Shown piece after piece: positions 23,381 through 32,359 of a stretch of 52,312 nt of DNA. Position 1 is the stretch's first letter, and every line of letters starts with the position of its first letter. The stretch lies in NCBI GenBank assembly GCA_017548045.1, contig JAFYNR010000054.1, positions 1-52,312 on the forward strand, in the 5' to 3' direction. The translations under genes and the position numbers were made by a program. The DNA comes from Clostridia bacterium (GTDB lineage: Bacteria > Bacillota > Clostridia > Oscillospirales > Acutalibacteraceae). The notes below the pieces were generated by a model, which was not told the DNA's origin, made no database searches, and saw only the letters and a list, made by a program, of their open reading frames with translations.

Positions 23381-24583
23381 TTGGGGCTTTTTAATTTCTT
23401 CAAAAAACCGCCGAAACAGCACGGCACAACATATGCGCCGACAATGACGGGCGCAACCCCTTTTTATTCCGATTTTGGCGCAGATATTTACGCAAGTGAT
23501 ATTGTTATGCAGGCAATAAGCCGTTCGGCGAATGAGTTTAAAAAGCTCCAACCGCGGCATATAAAGACAGTTGAAGGCTTGCAAAAGGTAATTACCGATA
23601 GCAGCATTGCAAAGGTGCTGCGCCGCCCAAATCCTTTAATGTCGCAGGCCGATTTTTTTGAAAAAATCCGCATATTACTTGAATTAAATAAAAATGTTTT
23701 TATCTATCCTGAATGGTACATATCAAAGGGCAATGACAAAATAATAACAGCGCTTTGGCCGTTAAAACCCTCAGCCGTTTCGATGCTGGTGGATGCGGGC
23801 GGGCGCTATTTTTATGCACTTGAATTTTCAAACGGCTATAAAACGGAAATTGCTGTTGAAAATATAATCCATTGGCGAAAAGACTTTTACGATGATTATT
23901 TTGGCGGCCGTGATAGCATTGGCGGCGAGCGTGGAACGCTTAGAATGCTGCGCGAATATGACAAATTAACGCAGAGTATTGCCAAAGCGGCGGCCTGTTC
24001 TTGCACGGTTAACGGCCTTGTAAAGAGCAATACATATTTAAGCGATGATGAACAGATTGCAAAAGAAAAGGATTTTGTTGAACGCCTGCAAAACAATGAA
24101 AGCGGGATATTGTTCACAGACCTTAAAACGGAATATCAGGCGATCAGCCGAGATATAAAAATTGTTGATGCTGAAACGCTTAAATTTTTCCATGAGTGCA
24201 TTATGCGTGCAACGGGTTGCAGCCTGCCGATTCTCAACGGTACATATACCAAAGCCGAAAAAGAGGCTTATTATGAAAGTTTTCTTGAAGCTGATATAAA
24301 ATCGCTGGGGCAGGCGCTCAGTAATTTCGCGTTTTCCGAAAAATCTGTTGCGCATGGCAATGAAATAGTGCTTTATCCGAATGATATTGCGTTTATGTCA
24401 ATGGAAAACAAACTTGCAGCACTTCAAGCGGGTTTACCTGCTGGAATATTTACCAAAAACGAAGCCCGCGAGCTGTTAGGTTATGCCCCGATTGAGGGCG
24501 GCGATGTAATGCCGCGCGGCTACAATGAAATTGATAATGCTGGAAACAGCAAGAAGGAGGAAAATGACAATGCCGAGGAATGA
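23381..24583 (+). CDS. Portal protein (HK97 family)
   Basis: 400 residues, TTG start at 23381 after GGGAGG. The order of conserved stretches (VMQAISRSANEFKKL, IHWRKDF, GCSLPILNGTYT, FTKNEARELLGYAPIEGGD) is that of HK97-type portals. A dodecamer forms the DNA gate at one capsid vertex. Its end overlaps the protease start by 20 bp. Length compares well with the roughly 400 residues of relatives. Confidence 0.93.
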   Translation: MGLFNFFKKPPKQHGTTYAPTMTGATPFYSDFGADIYASDIVMQAISRSANEFKKLQPRHIKTVEGLQKVITDSSIAKVLRRPNPLMSQADFFEKIRILLELNKNVFIYPEWYISKGNDKIITALWPLKPSAVSMLVDAGGRYFYALEFSNGYKTEIAVENIIHWRKDFYDDYFGGRDSIGGERGTLRMLREYDKLTQSIAKAAACSCTVNGLVKSNTYLSDDEQIAKEKDFVERLQNNESGILFTDLKTEYQAISRDIKIVDAETLKFFHECIMRATGCSLPILNGTYTKAEKEAYYESFLEADIKSLGQALSNFAFSEKSVAHGNEIVLYPNDIAFMSMENKLAALQAGLPAGIFTKNEARELLGYAPIEGGDVMPRGYNEIDNAGNSKKEENDNAEE

Positions 24584-25241
24584 TGCATATTTTCATCGCG
24601 GCTATAATGCCGAAATGAGGGCAGCGGGCAACGATGAGGGCGGCGCGGGGCATATTATCGAAGGCCTTGCGGCTGTTTGCGACAATGAAACAAGAATATC
24701 AACCCCGTTCGGCGAATGGATTGAGGTTATACGCGGCGGCGCATTTGATGAAACAAATTTTGATGATGTGCGGCTTTTGGTTAACCATGATTTTAACGGC
24801 ATAGCCCTTGCCCGTTCGCGCAGAAATAATAAAAGCGATAAGCCGAATACAATGCAGCTTACCGCGGATAAAAACGGCGTGAGAATTAAGGCAGACCTTG
24901 ACACGGAAAACAATGAGCAGGCGCGCGCGCTGTATTCAGCCATTGAGCGCGGGGATATGGATGGCATGAGCTTTTGCTTTTATGTTTCCGAAGAAGATCA
25001 GGAATGGGAAAAGAAAAACAATGAGCTTTACCGCTATATCAATAAAGTTGATAGCGTGATTGAGGTATCTGTTGTTAATTTCCCCGCATACCCGCAAACC
25101 GAAATTGATACGCGTTCGCTGGAGAGTGACAAAATGCAGCTGGAGAGCTGCCGCAGGGCGTTGGAGAATGCCCGCAATAGCACCCCCCTTGACTATAAAA
25201 CAAAAATTTTAATTTCACAGTACGGAGGTAACAAAAAATGA
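24564..25241 (+). CDS. Prohead maturation protease (HK97 family)
   Basis: 225 residues. The catalytic His lies in LVNHDF and Ser in MDGMSFCF, as in HK97 prohead serine proteases. ATG 24564 is chosen since AAGGAGG (24553-24559) lies right before it. It cleaves the scaffold part of the major capsid protein during head maturation. ATGA overlap with the capsid gene. Confidence 0.93.
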   Translation: MTMPRNDAYFHRGYNAEMRAAGNDEGGAGHIIEGLAAVCDNETRISTPFGEWIEVIRGGAFDETNFDDVRLLVNHDFNGIALARSRRNNKSDKPNTMQLTADKNGVRIKADLDTENNEQARALYSAIERGDMDGMSFCFYVSEEDQEWEKKNNELYRYINKVDSVIEVSVVNFPAYPQTEIDTRSLESDKMQLESCRRALENARNSTPLDYKTKILISQYGGNKK

Positions 25242-26515
25242 AAAAATTTCTTGAAAAGCTTTTGAGAACAAAGCAGGAGCAGCATAAAAATCTTACTGCT
25301 GCAATTATCAAAGCGGAATCAGAAGAAGAACGCGCACAGATTGGCGCAACCCTTGAGGCTCTTGCGGCTGAAATTGACGAACTTAAAGAAAAGATTGCCG
25401 AAGTTGATGAGCCTGCTGGCGCTGGCGAAGGTGAAGGCGAAGGCAGAAACAACGGCGAAGGCGCTCAGGGCGCAAATGCAGGCGCTGGCGAAGGCCGCGG
25501 CGTTAATGTTGTTGCAACAATGCAGCCCCGCGGCGCAGCTGCTCAGGGTGCGCAGAATGTTGATCCCCGCGATACTCAGGAATATCGCAATGCATTTATG
25601 GAATATATGTGCCGCGGTGTGCAGATTCCCGCAGAGCTGAGAGCAACAACAACAACCGCTGACGGCTCGGCCGCTATTCCTACAACCCTTCTTAATGAAA
25701 TCGTTAAGGAGCTTAAAGGCTACGGCGAAATTTATAATAAGGTGCGCAAGCTCAACATTTTGGGCGGTGTTAAAGTGCCTATTCTTTCGCTTATGCCTAC
25801 TGCTACATGGATTGGCGAAAGCGCTGCAAGCGCTGATAATAAGATTGCGGCAAATGATGCCGTATCATTCAATTATTACGGTGTTGAGTGCAAAATTTCA
25901 CAGACCGTGCTTGTAAATGTAACAACATTTGCAGCGTTTCAGGCTCTGTTTGCACCCCTTGCGGCTGAGGCTGTTATTAAGGCTCTTGAAATCGCATTTG
26001 TTGCGGGTGACGGCAATAACAAGCCCCTCGGCATTACAGCAGATACACGCGTTCCCGAAAAGAATGTTATTTCTCTTACAGCTGCCGAGTTTGCAAGCTG
26101 GGGCGGCTGGAAAAAGAAAGTATTTGCAAAGATGCCTAAGGCTTACCGCAACGGTGAGTTTGTTATGGCTCAGGGTACTTTTGATGGCTACATTGACGGC
26201 ATGGAAGATAAGAACGGCCAGCCCATCGGCCGCGTAAATTACGGCATTGAAAACGGCGAAACATACCGTTTCGGCGGTAAGAATGTTATGACCGTTGAGG
26301 ATGATATTATTGCACCTTATGACAGTGCAAGCGCTGGCGATGTTGTTGCCGTGTTTGTTGATTGGAGCAAGTATGCAATGAACTCAAATCTTGAACTTAA
26401 AGCCGTTAAGTGGGAGGATCACGATACAAACGAAATCAAAAACAAGGTTATCCTTGTTTGTGATGGCAAGCTGCTTGATCCTCATGGCGTGCTTATCATC
26501 AAGAAGGGCGAATAA
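25238..26515 (+). CDS. Major capsid protein (HK97 fold) with N-terminal scaffold domain
   Basis: 425 residues. The first 70 are coiled coil (LLRTKQEQHKNLTAAIIKAE), followed by a Gly/Ala/Glu-rich linker and then the capsid fold from about 105 (DTQEYRNAFMEYM, IPTTLLNEIVKEL). The linker is the likely cleavage zone for the upstream protease. The C-terminus has the usual shell contacts (DPHGVLIIKKGE). A perfect-stem terminator follows, which may reduce expression of downstream connectors relative to capsid. Confidence 0.95.
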   Translation: MKKFLEKLLRTKQEQHKNLTAAIIKAESEEERAQIGATLEALAAEIDELKEKIAEVDEPAGAGEGEGEGRNNGEGAQGANAGAGEGRGVNVVATMQPRGAAAQGAQNVDPRDTQEYRNAFMEYMCRGVQIPAELRATTTTADGSAAIPTTLLNEIVKELKGYGEIYNKVRKLNILGGVKVPILSLMPTATWIGESAASADNKIAANDAVSFNYYGVECKISQTVLVNVTTFAAFQALFAPLAAEAVIKALEIAFVAGDGNNKPLGITADTRVPEKNVISLTAAEFASWGGWKKKVFAKMPKAYRNGEFVMAQGTFDGYIDGMEDKNGQPIGRVNYGIENGETYRFGGKNVMTVEDDIIAPYDSASAGDVVAVFVDWSKYAMNSNLELKAVKWEDHDTNEIKNKVILVCDGKLLDPHGVLIIKKGE

Positions 26516-26526
26516 TTTAATTACTG

Positions 26527-26560
26527 ACCCCGCGCAGGAATATCCCCGCGGGGTTTTCTT
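26527..26560 (+). terminator. Terminator/attenuator after the capsid gene
   Basis: ACCCCGCG (26527-26534) pairs perfectly with CGCGGGGT (26547-26554), followed by TTTCTTTT. Since the late operon continues, partial termination would favour capsid over minor proteins. Confidence 0.75.
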
Positions 26561-26574
26561 TTGAGGTGGTTAAA

Positions 26575-26877
26575 ATGACAAGTGCGGAACTTTTTGAAAT
26601 TGTTAAGCCGAATGTTAACGGCGTAACGCCTTCAAGCAATTTTTATGACAGCAAAATCAAATTTTTAATAAATGAGGTTTTGGGGTATTTGGAATCTGCT
26701 GGCGTACCCGAAAGCGCGCTTACAGAAAAAACGGCGGGCATTGTTACGGTTGGCGTTAACGATTTGTTTGACCTCCCCAGCGGCACAATTAAATTTTCGC
26801 CTTATTTTTATCAGCGCGTAACACAGCTTGAAGCAAAGGCCACGCGTGAAAAAAGGGAGGCGGCTGGCAATGTTTAA
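26575..26877 (+). CDS. Head-tail connector, gp6-like (100 aa)
   Basis: ATG 26575 after GAGGTGG. A helical adaptor-type protein in the standard position right after capsid. FYDSKIKFLINEVLGYLESA is typical of the DNA-packaging/connector family. It should form a ring below the portal. It overlaps the next gene by 8 bp. Confidence 0.75.
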   Translation: MTSAELFEIVKPNVNGVTPSSNFYDSKIKFLINEVLGYLESAGVPESALTEKTAGIVTVGVNDLFDLPSGTIKFSPYFYQRVTQLEAKATREKREAAGNV

Positions 26878-27217
26878 GCCCGCAAAGGCTGCGAATATGC
26901 GCACTGTTGTGCAGCTGCGCATTGTAGCAAGCGAAACACATGACGGCAGGCGCTTAAAGCGCGAGTATGCTGATTCATTTATTTTCCCTTGTAATTTTTC
27001 ATCGCACGGCGGCACTGAAAGCGTTGTTGATGGCTTGCTGGTGATTGATGAAACAGCAACAGTAACAAGCCGCTATTTTCCCGAAATAACCGCAAATTGC
27101 CGCATTAAGCTGCTCCCCAGCGGCGCAGAATATGAAATCATAGGCGAGCCTGAAAATGTTGAAATGGCAAATATGTGGCTTATATTCAAAGTGCGGCGCA
27201 TTAAAGGCGGTGCTTGA
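26870..27217 (+). CDS. Head closure protein (115 aa)
   Basis: ATG 26870 after GGGAGG. A small beta-barrel-like protein (VVQLRIVASETHDGRRLKRE, LLPSGAEYEIIGEPENVEM) in the place of the head-tail adaptor/stopper. It plugs or connects the portal ring and tail. Confidence 0.7.
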   Translation: MFKPAKAANMRTVVQLRIVASETHDGRRLKREYADSFIFPCNFSSHGGTESVVDGLLVIDETATVTSRYFPEITANCRIKLLPSGAEYEIIGEPENVEMANMWLIFKVRRIKGGA

Positions 27218-27218
27218 T

Positions 27219-27677
27219 ATGGCAAAACCGATTTTGCAAATAAGCGGCTTTGATGAAATGATAAAAAAACTTGAATCAACATCAAAAGCAGCGGAGCAAA
27301 TTGGAAAAAAGACCGCGCAAGATTGCGGCGCAATTCTCAAAGCTGAAATTGTGGATCAGGCCAAAAGCGCAGGGCTGCCCGATAAACTTATTAAGCAAAT
27401 TGATGAGGATTTTGAGGCAGAGAGCGCAAGCGGTAAATTTCGTTATTTGGTTGGCTGGCGTAAAGTGGAGCATACCCGCGGCGCGCCCCTTACCGATAGC
27501 GAAAAAGTTATTATTGCAAACTACGGCACGCCTGAGCGTTTCACGAACGCAGGCGCTTCCCGTGGTGAAATCAAAAAGCTTAATTTTTTGAAGAAAGCAA
27601 AGGCAAAGGCAAAGCTTAAAATCAAAAGAAGGATTGAAAGCGGATTTGCTGAGCTTAATAAGGAGCTTGAAAAATGA
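27219..27677 (+). CDS. HK97 gp10-like head-tail joining protein (152 aa)
   Basis: ATG 27219 begins MAKPILQISGFDEMIKKLES, the usual N-terminus of the gp10 family. A conserved NYGTPERF stretch lies near residue 103, followed by a Lys-rich tail. It belongs to the neck/tail-completion set and overlaps the next gene by 4 bp. Confidence 0.8.
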   Translation: MAKPILQISGFDEMIKKLESTSKAAEQIGKKTAQDCGAILKAEIVDQAKSAGLPDKLIKQIDEDFEAESASGKFRYLVGWRKVEHTRGAPLTDSEKVIIANYGTPERFTNAGASRGEIKKLNFLKKAKAKAKLKIKRRIESGFAELNKELEK

Positions 27678-28021
27678 TTGATAAACTTATAAGCGCCCTG
27701 CATTCCTTTTGCAACGGGGAAACCTATGAGCAGGGAACGCTTGCAGCTAACAAAGAATACCCTCCAAAATTTATTACATATTCTTTCGCCTCAAATGACT
27801 GCATTTATTTTGATGATAAAGAAATTGGCAGCCGTTGGAGTGGCGCAGTTATTTTTTACAGCTCCGATTATGCTGAGATAATCAGCGAGCCGCCCAAAAT
27901 ACGGGCAGCGCTGCGGGCGGCTGGCTTTATAGTCATAGGCAAGGGCGCGCCCGTTCCCAGCTCCCGCCCCTCGCATGACGGGTGGGCGTTGGATTTTGAA
28001 TTTGTTGAAATGGAGGCATAA
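27674..28021 (+). CDS. Tail terminator/completion protein (115 aa)
   Basis: Located between the gp10-like and major tail genes. Alpha/beta protein with YYSSDYAEIISE-like features in mid-sequence (FYSSDYAEIIS). The position and length fit a gpU-type tail terminator that caps the tail tube. Confidence 0.7.
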   Translation: MIDKLISALHSFCNGETYEQGTLAANKEYPPKFITYSFASNDCIYFDDKEIGSRWSGAVIFYSSDYAEIISEPPKIRAALRAAGFIVIGKGAPVPSSRPSHDGWALDFEFVEMEA

Positions 28022-28026
28022 AAATA

Positions 28027-28671
28027 ATGGATGCAAAAGATTTGAGATTTCGCAGAGGCCTTAAAAATGTTGTTGTTGCCGAAGTAACAGAGGACACAGC
28101 CGAAAAATATGATGTAGGCACTATAAAGCCCCTTTTTGCGGCTGGCAATATGACCGTTTCGGTTACACAGGATAAGGCTGCAATTTGGCTTGATAACAAG
28201 ATTGTTGCAACAATGGGGCGTGAAGCACCCAGCGAAATCAGCGTTGACGGATCGGCCATTAAAGAAGAGTTGCAGGCTGAGCTTTTCGGCAAGGATATTG
28301 ACGATGAAACAGGCGTTATTATGGATAGCGGCGATTTTGTCGAGAAATATTATGCTTTCGGTGCTGAGGTTGGTAATTACGGCGAAAAGCCTTCTTATGT
28401 GTGGTTTTTGAAAACTACGCTTACAATTCCTAACGATGTAACAAAAACAGAGGATGAAAGCACCGATTGGAACGGTTCAAGCATTACCGTTACAGCACAA
28501 AAAACCGTTCATGAGTTTGAAACAAAGAAGGGCAAAAAGGCTATGAAACGCATGGTACTTGATCCGAATTTGAGCGAACTCCTTCCCGAAAAAGATTGGT
28601 TTGCTCAGGTTGTAACGCCCGATAATGTTAAAACCGTTGCAACGAAAAAGACGGCAGCAGCAACAGAATAA
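28027..28671 (+). CDS. Major tail protein (phi13-type)
   Basis: 214 residues. Conserved features of the phi13-type tail tube protein are present: LRFRRGLKNVVVAEVT at the N-terminus, the acidic turn GKDIDDETGVI and FEVKYYAFG-like core (FVEKYYAFGAEVGN). It polymerises to make the long non-contractile tail tube. ATG 28027 lies 5 bp after the previous stop. Confidence 0.9.
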   Translation: MDAKDLRFRRGLKNVVVAEVTEDTAEKYDVGTIKPLFAAGNMTVSVTQDKAAIWLDNKIVATMGREAPSEISVDGSAIKEELQAELFGKDIDDETGVIMDSGDFVEKYYAFGAEVGNYGEKPSYVWFLKTTLTIPNDVTKTEDESTDWNGSSITVTAQKTVHEFETKKGKKAMKRMVLDPNLSELLPEKDWFAQVVTPDNVKTVATKKTAAATE

Positions 28672-28705
28672 ACAACAATAAATAAAGCAAAAGGAGCTTA
28701 TTGCT

Positions 28706-28996
28706 ATGGCAAAATTTGAACTGAAAATATATAAAGGTGATGAGGTTGAAAAAACCTATGCTGTAAATCATTGCCCGTGGGGGCTTTATACAGAGGCCGC
28801 AGATGTGCAGGATCACATTAAAACTATGGCGGGCAACGATGTTATAAAATCAGTTGGAAATATCATGTTGCAGCTTTTTGAAGGCCTTACAACAGAGGAT
28901 TTGCAGAGGGCTGACGGCCATGAAGTAATGAGCCTCTTTGTACAGCTTGTTTCACCTGATGCAAGCAAAGGCAGCAAGGCAATAAAAAACGCGTAA
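28706..28996 (+). CDS. Tail assembly chaperone gpG-like (zero-frame product, 96 aa)
   Basis: ATG 28706 follows AAAGGAGCTTATTGCT. The helical protein binds the tape measure during tail assembly. Translation ends at TAA 28994 in the zero frame. Just before the stop, A AAA AAC (28984-28990) allows a -1 shift into the next frame, making a longer gpGT-type product. Confidence 0.85.
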   Translation: MAKFELKIYKGDEVEKTYAVNHCPWGLYTEAADVQDHIKTMAGNDVIKSVGNIMLQLFEGLTTEDLQRADGHEVMSLFVQLVSPDASKGSKAIKNA

Positions 28997-29244
28997 AGGC
29001 TGCGGGGGAAACCTCGCGGCCTTTAACTTTATATGAGCAGTTGCTTGATATAACTGTTGAGCTTGCAAAGCTGTTTAATTTAACGCCTTTCGATATCTTT
29101 GAAAAAGATAAAACCCATGTGTTAATGATGATTGATTATTTTCTTTCACGGGATAACGGCGAGGCGGAAAAACCTACACAGGCAAGCCCGCAGCAGATTG
29201 AAAATGCTGGCGGGTATGCCGATCCAATATGGAATTATATTTAA
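28706..29244 (+). CDS. Tail assembly chaperone gpGT-like, made by -1 frameshift (about 179 aa)
   Basis: The product uses codons 28706-28990, slips -1 on A AAA AAC, and continues from 28990 to the stop at 29244 (RVKAAGETSRPLTLYEQLLD, then LFNLTPFDIFEKDK). The T part has no convincing independent start, supporting production only by frameshifting. Both products bind the tape measure protein, and their ratio matters for tail assembly in lambda-like phages. Confidence 0.87.
28984..29025 (+). promoter_or_regulatory. Programmed -1 frameshift signal: slippery site plus hairpin
   Basis: The slippery heptamer AAAAAAC (28984-28990) is in the correct phase, with zero-frame codons ATA AAA AAC. A hairpin follows: AAAGGC TGCGGGG (28995-29007), loop GAAA (29008-29011), CCTCGCG GCCTTT (29012-29024). 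That is 13 pairs with two G-T wobbles and a GNRA tetraloop; one further pair extends it (28994/29025). Confidence 0.9.
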
Positions 29245-29259
29245 AAGCGTGGTGAGCTT

Positions 29260-31509
29260 ATGTCAAACGATAATAATTTTGGTGCTGGTTTTAGCATTGA
29301 TATAAGCAATTTTAAGGCTGGCCTTGCCGCTGCAAATAAACTGATACGCGAAAGCGAGGCAGAATTTAAAGCGGCTGCGGCTGGTATGGATGATTGGAGC
29401 AAATCGCAGGAAGGCCTTGAAAAGCGCGTTAACAGTTTGAATAAAATTGTTGATGTTCAATCGGAAAAGGTGAAGGCGCTCCAACGCGAAAAAGAGCGCA
29501 TTATTTCAACAATGCAGGCAGAAGGCAAAAGCCATGAGGAAATTGCCCGCGCTGTTGATGATGTTAACGGCCGAATTATCAAAGAGAGCAATACCCTTGA
29601 CAGGTACAAAAAAGACCTTGACAAAGCCGAGGGCGCTCTTGATAAATTTAACGCTGAGCAGGAAGATGCGGCCGATGCTGCAAACGATGCAGAGCGCAAG
29701 CTTAAAGATGTTGGCGAGGCCGCTGAGGATGCGGGCGATGGCTTTACAGTTGCAAAGGGTGCGATTGCTGGCTTTATATCAAACGGGCTTTCGGCCTTAG
29801 TGTCAAAGGTGGGCGAAACAATCAGCTCTATTGCTGGGCTTGCTGATGAAACCCGCGAATACAGGAACGAAATGGCAAAGCTTGATACAAGCTTTGAAAC
29901 GGCTGGCCTTTCGGCTGAATCTGCGCAAACAACCTTTAAGGATTTGTATGGCATTATGGCCGATGAGGGCGCTGCAACAGAGGCGGCGCAGCAGCTTGCA
30001 AAAATTTCGGATAATCAAAAGGAACTTGATGCCAATACCCGAATTTTAACGGGCGTATGGGCTGAATATGGTAACAGCATACCCCTTGAAGGCCTTGCGG
30101 AAGGTATTGCCGCAACAAGCAACATGGGAAGTGTGCAGGGCGTGCTTGCCGATGCCCTTGAATGGCAAGGCGTTAACCTTGATGACTTCAACGAAAAGCT
30201 CGGTAAAATGTCAACAGAGGAAGAACGCGCTGCATATATTCAGGAAACCCTTACGGATTTATATGGCGAATCTGCTGACAAATTCCGCGAAAACAACGAA
30301 AGTGTTATTGCGGCAAATGAAGCGCAGGCCGATTATAATGACAAAATGGCCGAGCTGGGTGAAAAGGTTGAGCCTATAACTACGGCTGTTAAAGAGGGCT
30401 TTACGCAAATACTTGATAGCGTGCTTGCGCTTGTTGAGGATGTTGATACGGAGGCAATAAGCGAATCTATTGCGGGCGGCTTTAAAACTTTTGTTGATGA
30501 GGTTATACCCGCAATTAAAGACGGCTTTCAGTGGGTGCTTGATAATAAGGATGGGCTTATTGCTGGCGTTGCTGGTATTGGCGGGGCTTTTGTTGCGTTT
30601 AAGGCGGCAAGTTTGGTTGATACGGCTGTAAGTGCCTTTAAGGCCTTTAAGCTTGCGAATGAGGGCGCAACGGTTGCGCAATGGCTTATGAATGCGGCAA
30701 TGAACGCAAACCCCATAATGCTTATTGTAACGCTTGTGGGCGGCCTTATTGCTGCGCTGGTAACATTTGTTGCAACAAATGAGGATGCCCGCGCAAAATT
30801 TGTTGAAATTTGGGAAAACATAAAAGCCGCGTTTGTTTCTTTCGGTGAAAAAATCAAAGAAACATTCGACAAGGTGAAAAAATGGTTTTCTGAGCTGGGC
30901 GATAAGGCGGCCGAAATTTGGGGAAATCTCAAACAGGGCGCGGCTGATGCGTGGGAAGGTATTAAAAATATCTTTTCAAAAGTTGCATCGTTTTTCGGCG
31001 ATATATTCGGCGATGCTTGGAGCAGAGTAAAAAACATTTTTTCAACAGGCGGCAAAATTTTTGACGGTATAAAAGAGGGTATTTCATCAACCTTCACAAA
31101 TATCGTTAACAGACTTATCCGCGGAATCAATAAAATTGTTGCTGTACCGTTTAATGCGATCAATTCGGCGCTTACCAAAATTAAAAATGTTGAAATTGCA
31201 AATTATAAACCGTTTGCAGATAAAATTTCAACAATATCCGTTCCCGAAATCCCTGAGCTTGCTGAGGGTGGTATTTTAACAAGGGCAACCCATGTTATTG
31301 CGGGTGAGGCTGGCGCTGAGGCCGTGCTGCCCCTTGAAAAAAATACGGGCTGGATGGATATGTTTGCCGAAAAGCTTGCGAGCAAAATGCCCGCTGCTGG
31401 CAATGTATATCAAACAAATCATTTTTCGCAGGCGCATAGCCGTTATGAGCTTTATAAAACAAAGCAGCAAACGCTTGCGGCGCTGCGGCTTGCAACAAAA
31501 GGGGGTTAA
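29260..31509 (+). CDS. Tape measure protein
   Basis: 749 residues. The N-terminus (FSIDISNFKAGLAAANKLIR) is typical of phage tape measures. Long coiled coil occupies about 15-160. Hydrophobic segments appear near 170-190, 440-460 and 490-510 (IMLIVTLVGGLIAALVTFVA), and the C-terminus has MPAAGNVYQTNHF. It sets tail length and may form a channel through the membrane during DNA injection. Tail length could be roughly 100 nm from helix length, a rough inference. Preceded by gpG/GT and followed by Dit, the standard order. Confidence 0.95.
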   Translation: MSNDNNFGAGFSIDISNFKAGLAAANKLIRESEAEFKAAAAGMDDWSKSQEGLEKRVNSLNKIVDVQSEKVKALQREKERIISTMQAEGKSHEEIARAVDDVNGRIIKESNTLDRYKKDLDKAEGALDKFNAEQEDAADAANDAERKLKDVGEAAEDAGDGFTVAKGAIAGFISNGLSALVSKVGETISSIAGLADETREYRNEMAKLDTSFETAGLSAESAQTTFKDLYGIMADEGAATEAAQQLAKISDNQKELDANTRILTGVWAEYGNSIPLEGLAEGIAATSNMGSVQGVLADALEWQGVNLDDFNEKLGKMSTEEERAAYIQETLTDLYGESADKFRENNESVIAANEAQADYNDKMAELGEKVEPITTAVKEGFTQILDSVLALVEDVDTEAISESIAGGFKTFVDEVIPAIKDGFQWVLDNKDGLIAGVAGIGGAFVAFKAASLVDTAVSAFKAFKLANEGATVAQWLMNAAMNANPIMLIVTLVGGLIAALVTFVATNEDARAKFVEIWENIKAAFVSFGEKIKETFDKVKKWFSELGDKAAEIWGNLKQGAADAWEGIKNIFSKVASFFGDIFGDAWSRVKNIFSTGGKIFDGIKEGISSTFTNIVNRLIRGINKIVAVPFNAINSALTKIKNVEIANYKPFADKISTISVPEIPELAEGGILTRATHVIAGEAGAEAVLPLEKNTGWMDMFAEKLASKMPAAGNVYQTNHFSQAHSRYELYKTKQQTLAALRLATKGG

Positions 31510-31514
31510 TTCTT

Positions 31515-32348
31515 GTGTTTATTCTTAAAAATGAAGCGGGCGCAGAATTAAAGCTAATAGGCAACCCCCTTTTTGATTTGTCACATATTGAAGGCTTAAC
31601 AAAATATGCAGGCAGCTTAGCAAGCAGTACCTCAGCCAGCGCAGACGGTGACACGGTTACAAATGCGCAGGCGCTCCCCCGTGATATTGTTATGGATTTA
31701 ACAATAAAAGACGGGGTAAATGTTGAAAACGCCCTTGATGTAATTAAGGGCGTTGTTAAGCCGAAAAAGAAATTAACGCTTATATGGAATGATAAAACGA
31801 TTGAGGGCATTGCTTCCGATATGGATGCGCCCCGATTTTCCGAAAAGGTAGTTTTACAAATTTCGTTGCATTGTTCAAATCCGTGGTGGAAAAATGTGCA
31901 AAACATTATCACGGAAATTGCTGAATCAATCCCGCTTGCGCATTTTGCAATGTCATTTTTAATTGATGATGAGGGAAATGTTGAAAGCAAGCCGCTGGGT
32001 GAAATAGATTTAAACCGCACAAAATCATTTAATAATGATGGCGATGTTGCTGTTGGTATGGATATATCAATTATTGCCGTGGGTGAAGTTGTTAACCCCT
32101 CATTGCGCCGCAATAACGGCGATTTTATCGGCTGTAATGTAACATTGCAGGAAGGTGACGAAATCAAAATTACAACCCATAAGGGCAATAAAACAATTAC
32201 CCTGAACGGTGAAAATGCAATGAGCAAAATAATGCGCGGCAGCAGCTTTATGCAGCTTGATACGGGCGAGCAGGAATTTACACTTGCGGCAGATAGCGGC
32301 GCAAGCTTTTGCTATTTTACTGTATCATACTCGAAAATGTATGTATAA
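31515..32348 (+). CDS. Distal tail protein (Dit)
   Basis: 277 residues, GTG start at 31515 (GGGGG upstream). N-terminus FILKNEAGAELKLIGNPLF and the beta-sandwich pattern with CSNPWWKN mid-protein are typical of siphovirus Dit proteins. A hexamer links tail tube and baseplate. TTG and GTG starts occur in several genes of this phage. Confidence 0.85.
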   Translation: MFILKNEAGAELKLIGNPLFDLSHIEGLTKYAGSLASSTSASADGDTVTNAQALPRDIVMDLTIKDGVNVENALDVIKGVVKPKKKLTLIWNDKTIEGIASDMDAPRFSEKVVLQISLHCSNPWWKNVQNIITEIAESIPLAHFAMSFLIDDEGNVESKPLGEIDLNRTKSFNNDGDVAVGMDISIIAVGEVVNPSLRRNNGDFIGCNVTLQEGDEIKITTHKGNKTITLNGENAMSKIMRGSSFMQLDTGEQEFTLAADSGASFCYFTVSYSKMYV

Positions 32349-32359
32349 GGAGCGGAGGC

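Noticed and set aside
29457-31178. Long minus-strand open frames opposite the tape measure gene
   Set aside because: They are low-complexity Ser/Ala-rich translations lacking ribosome binding sites and mirror the repetitive codons of the tape measure gene.
31295-32227. 310-codon minus-strand open frame opposite the Dit gene
   Set aside because: The plus strand has a clear Dit gene in correct tail-gene order; the reverse frame has no start signal or family features.
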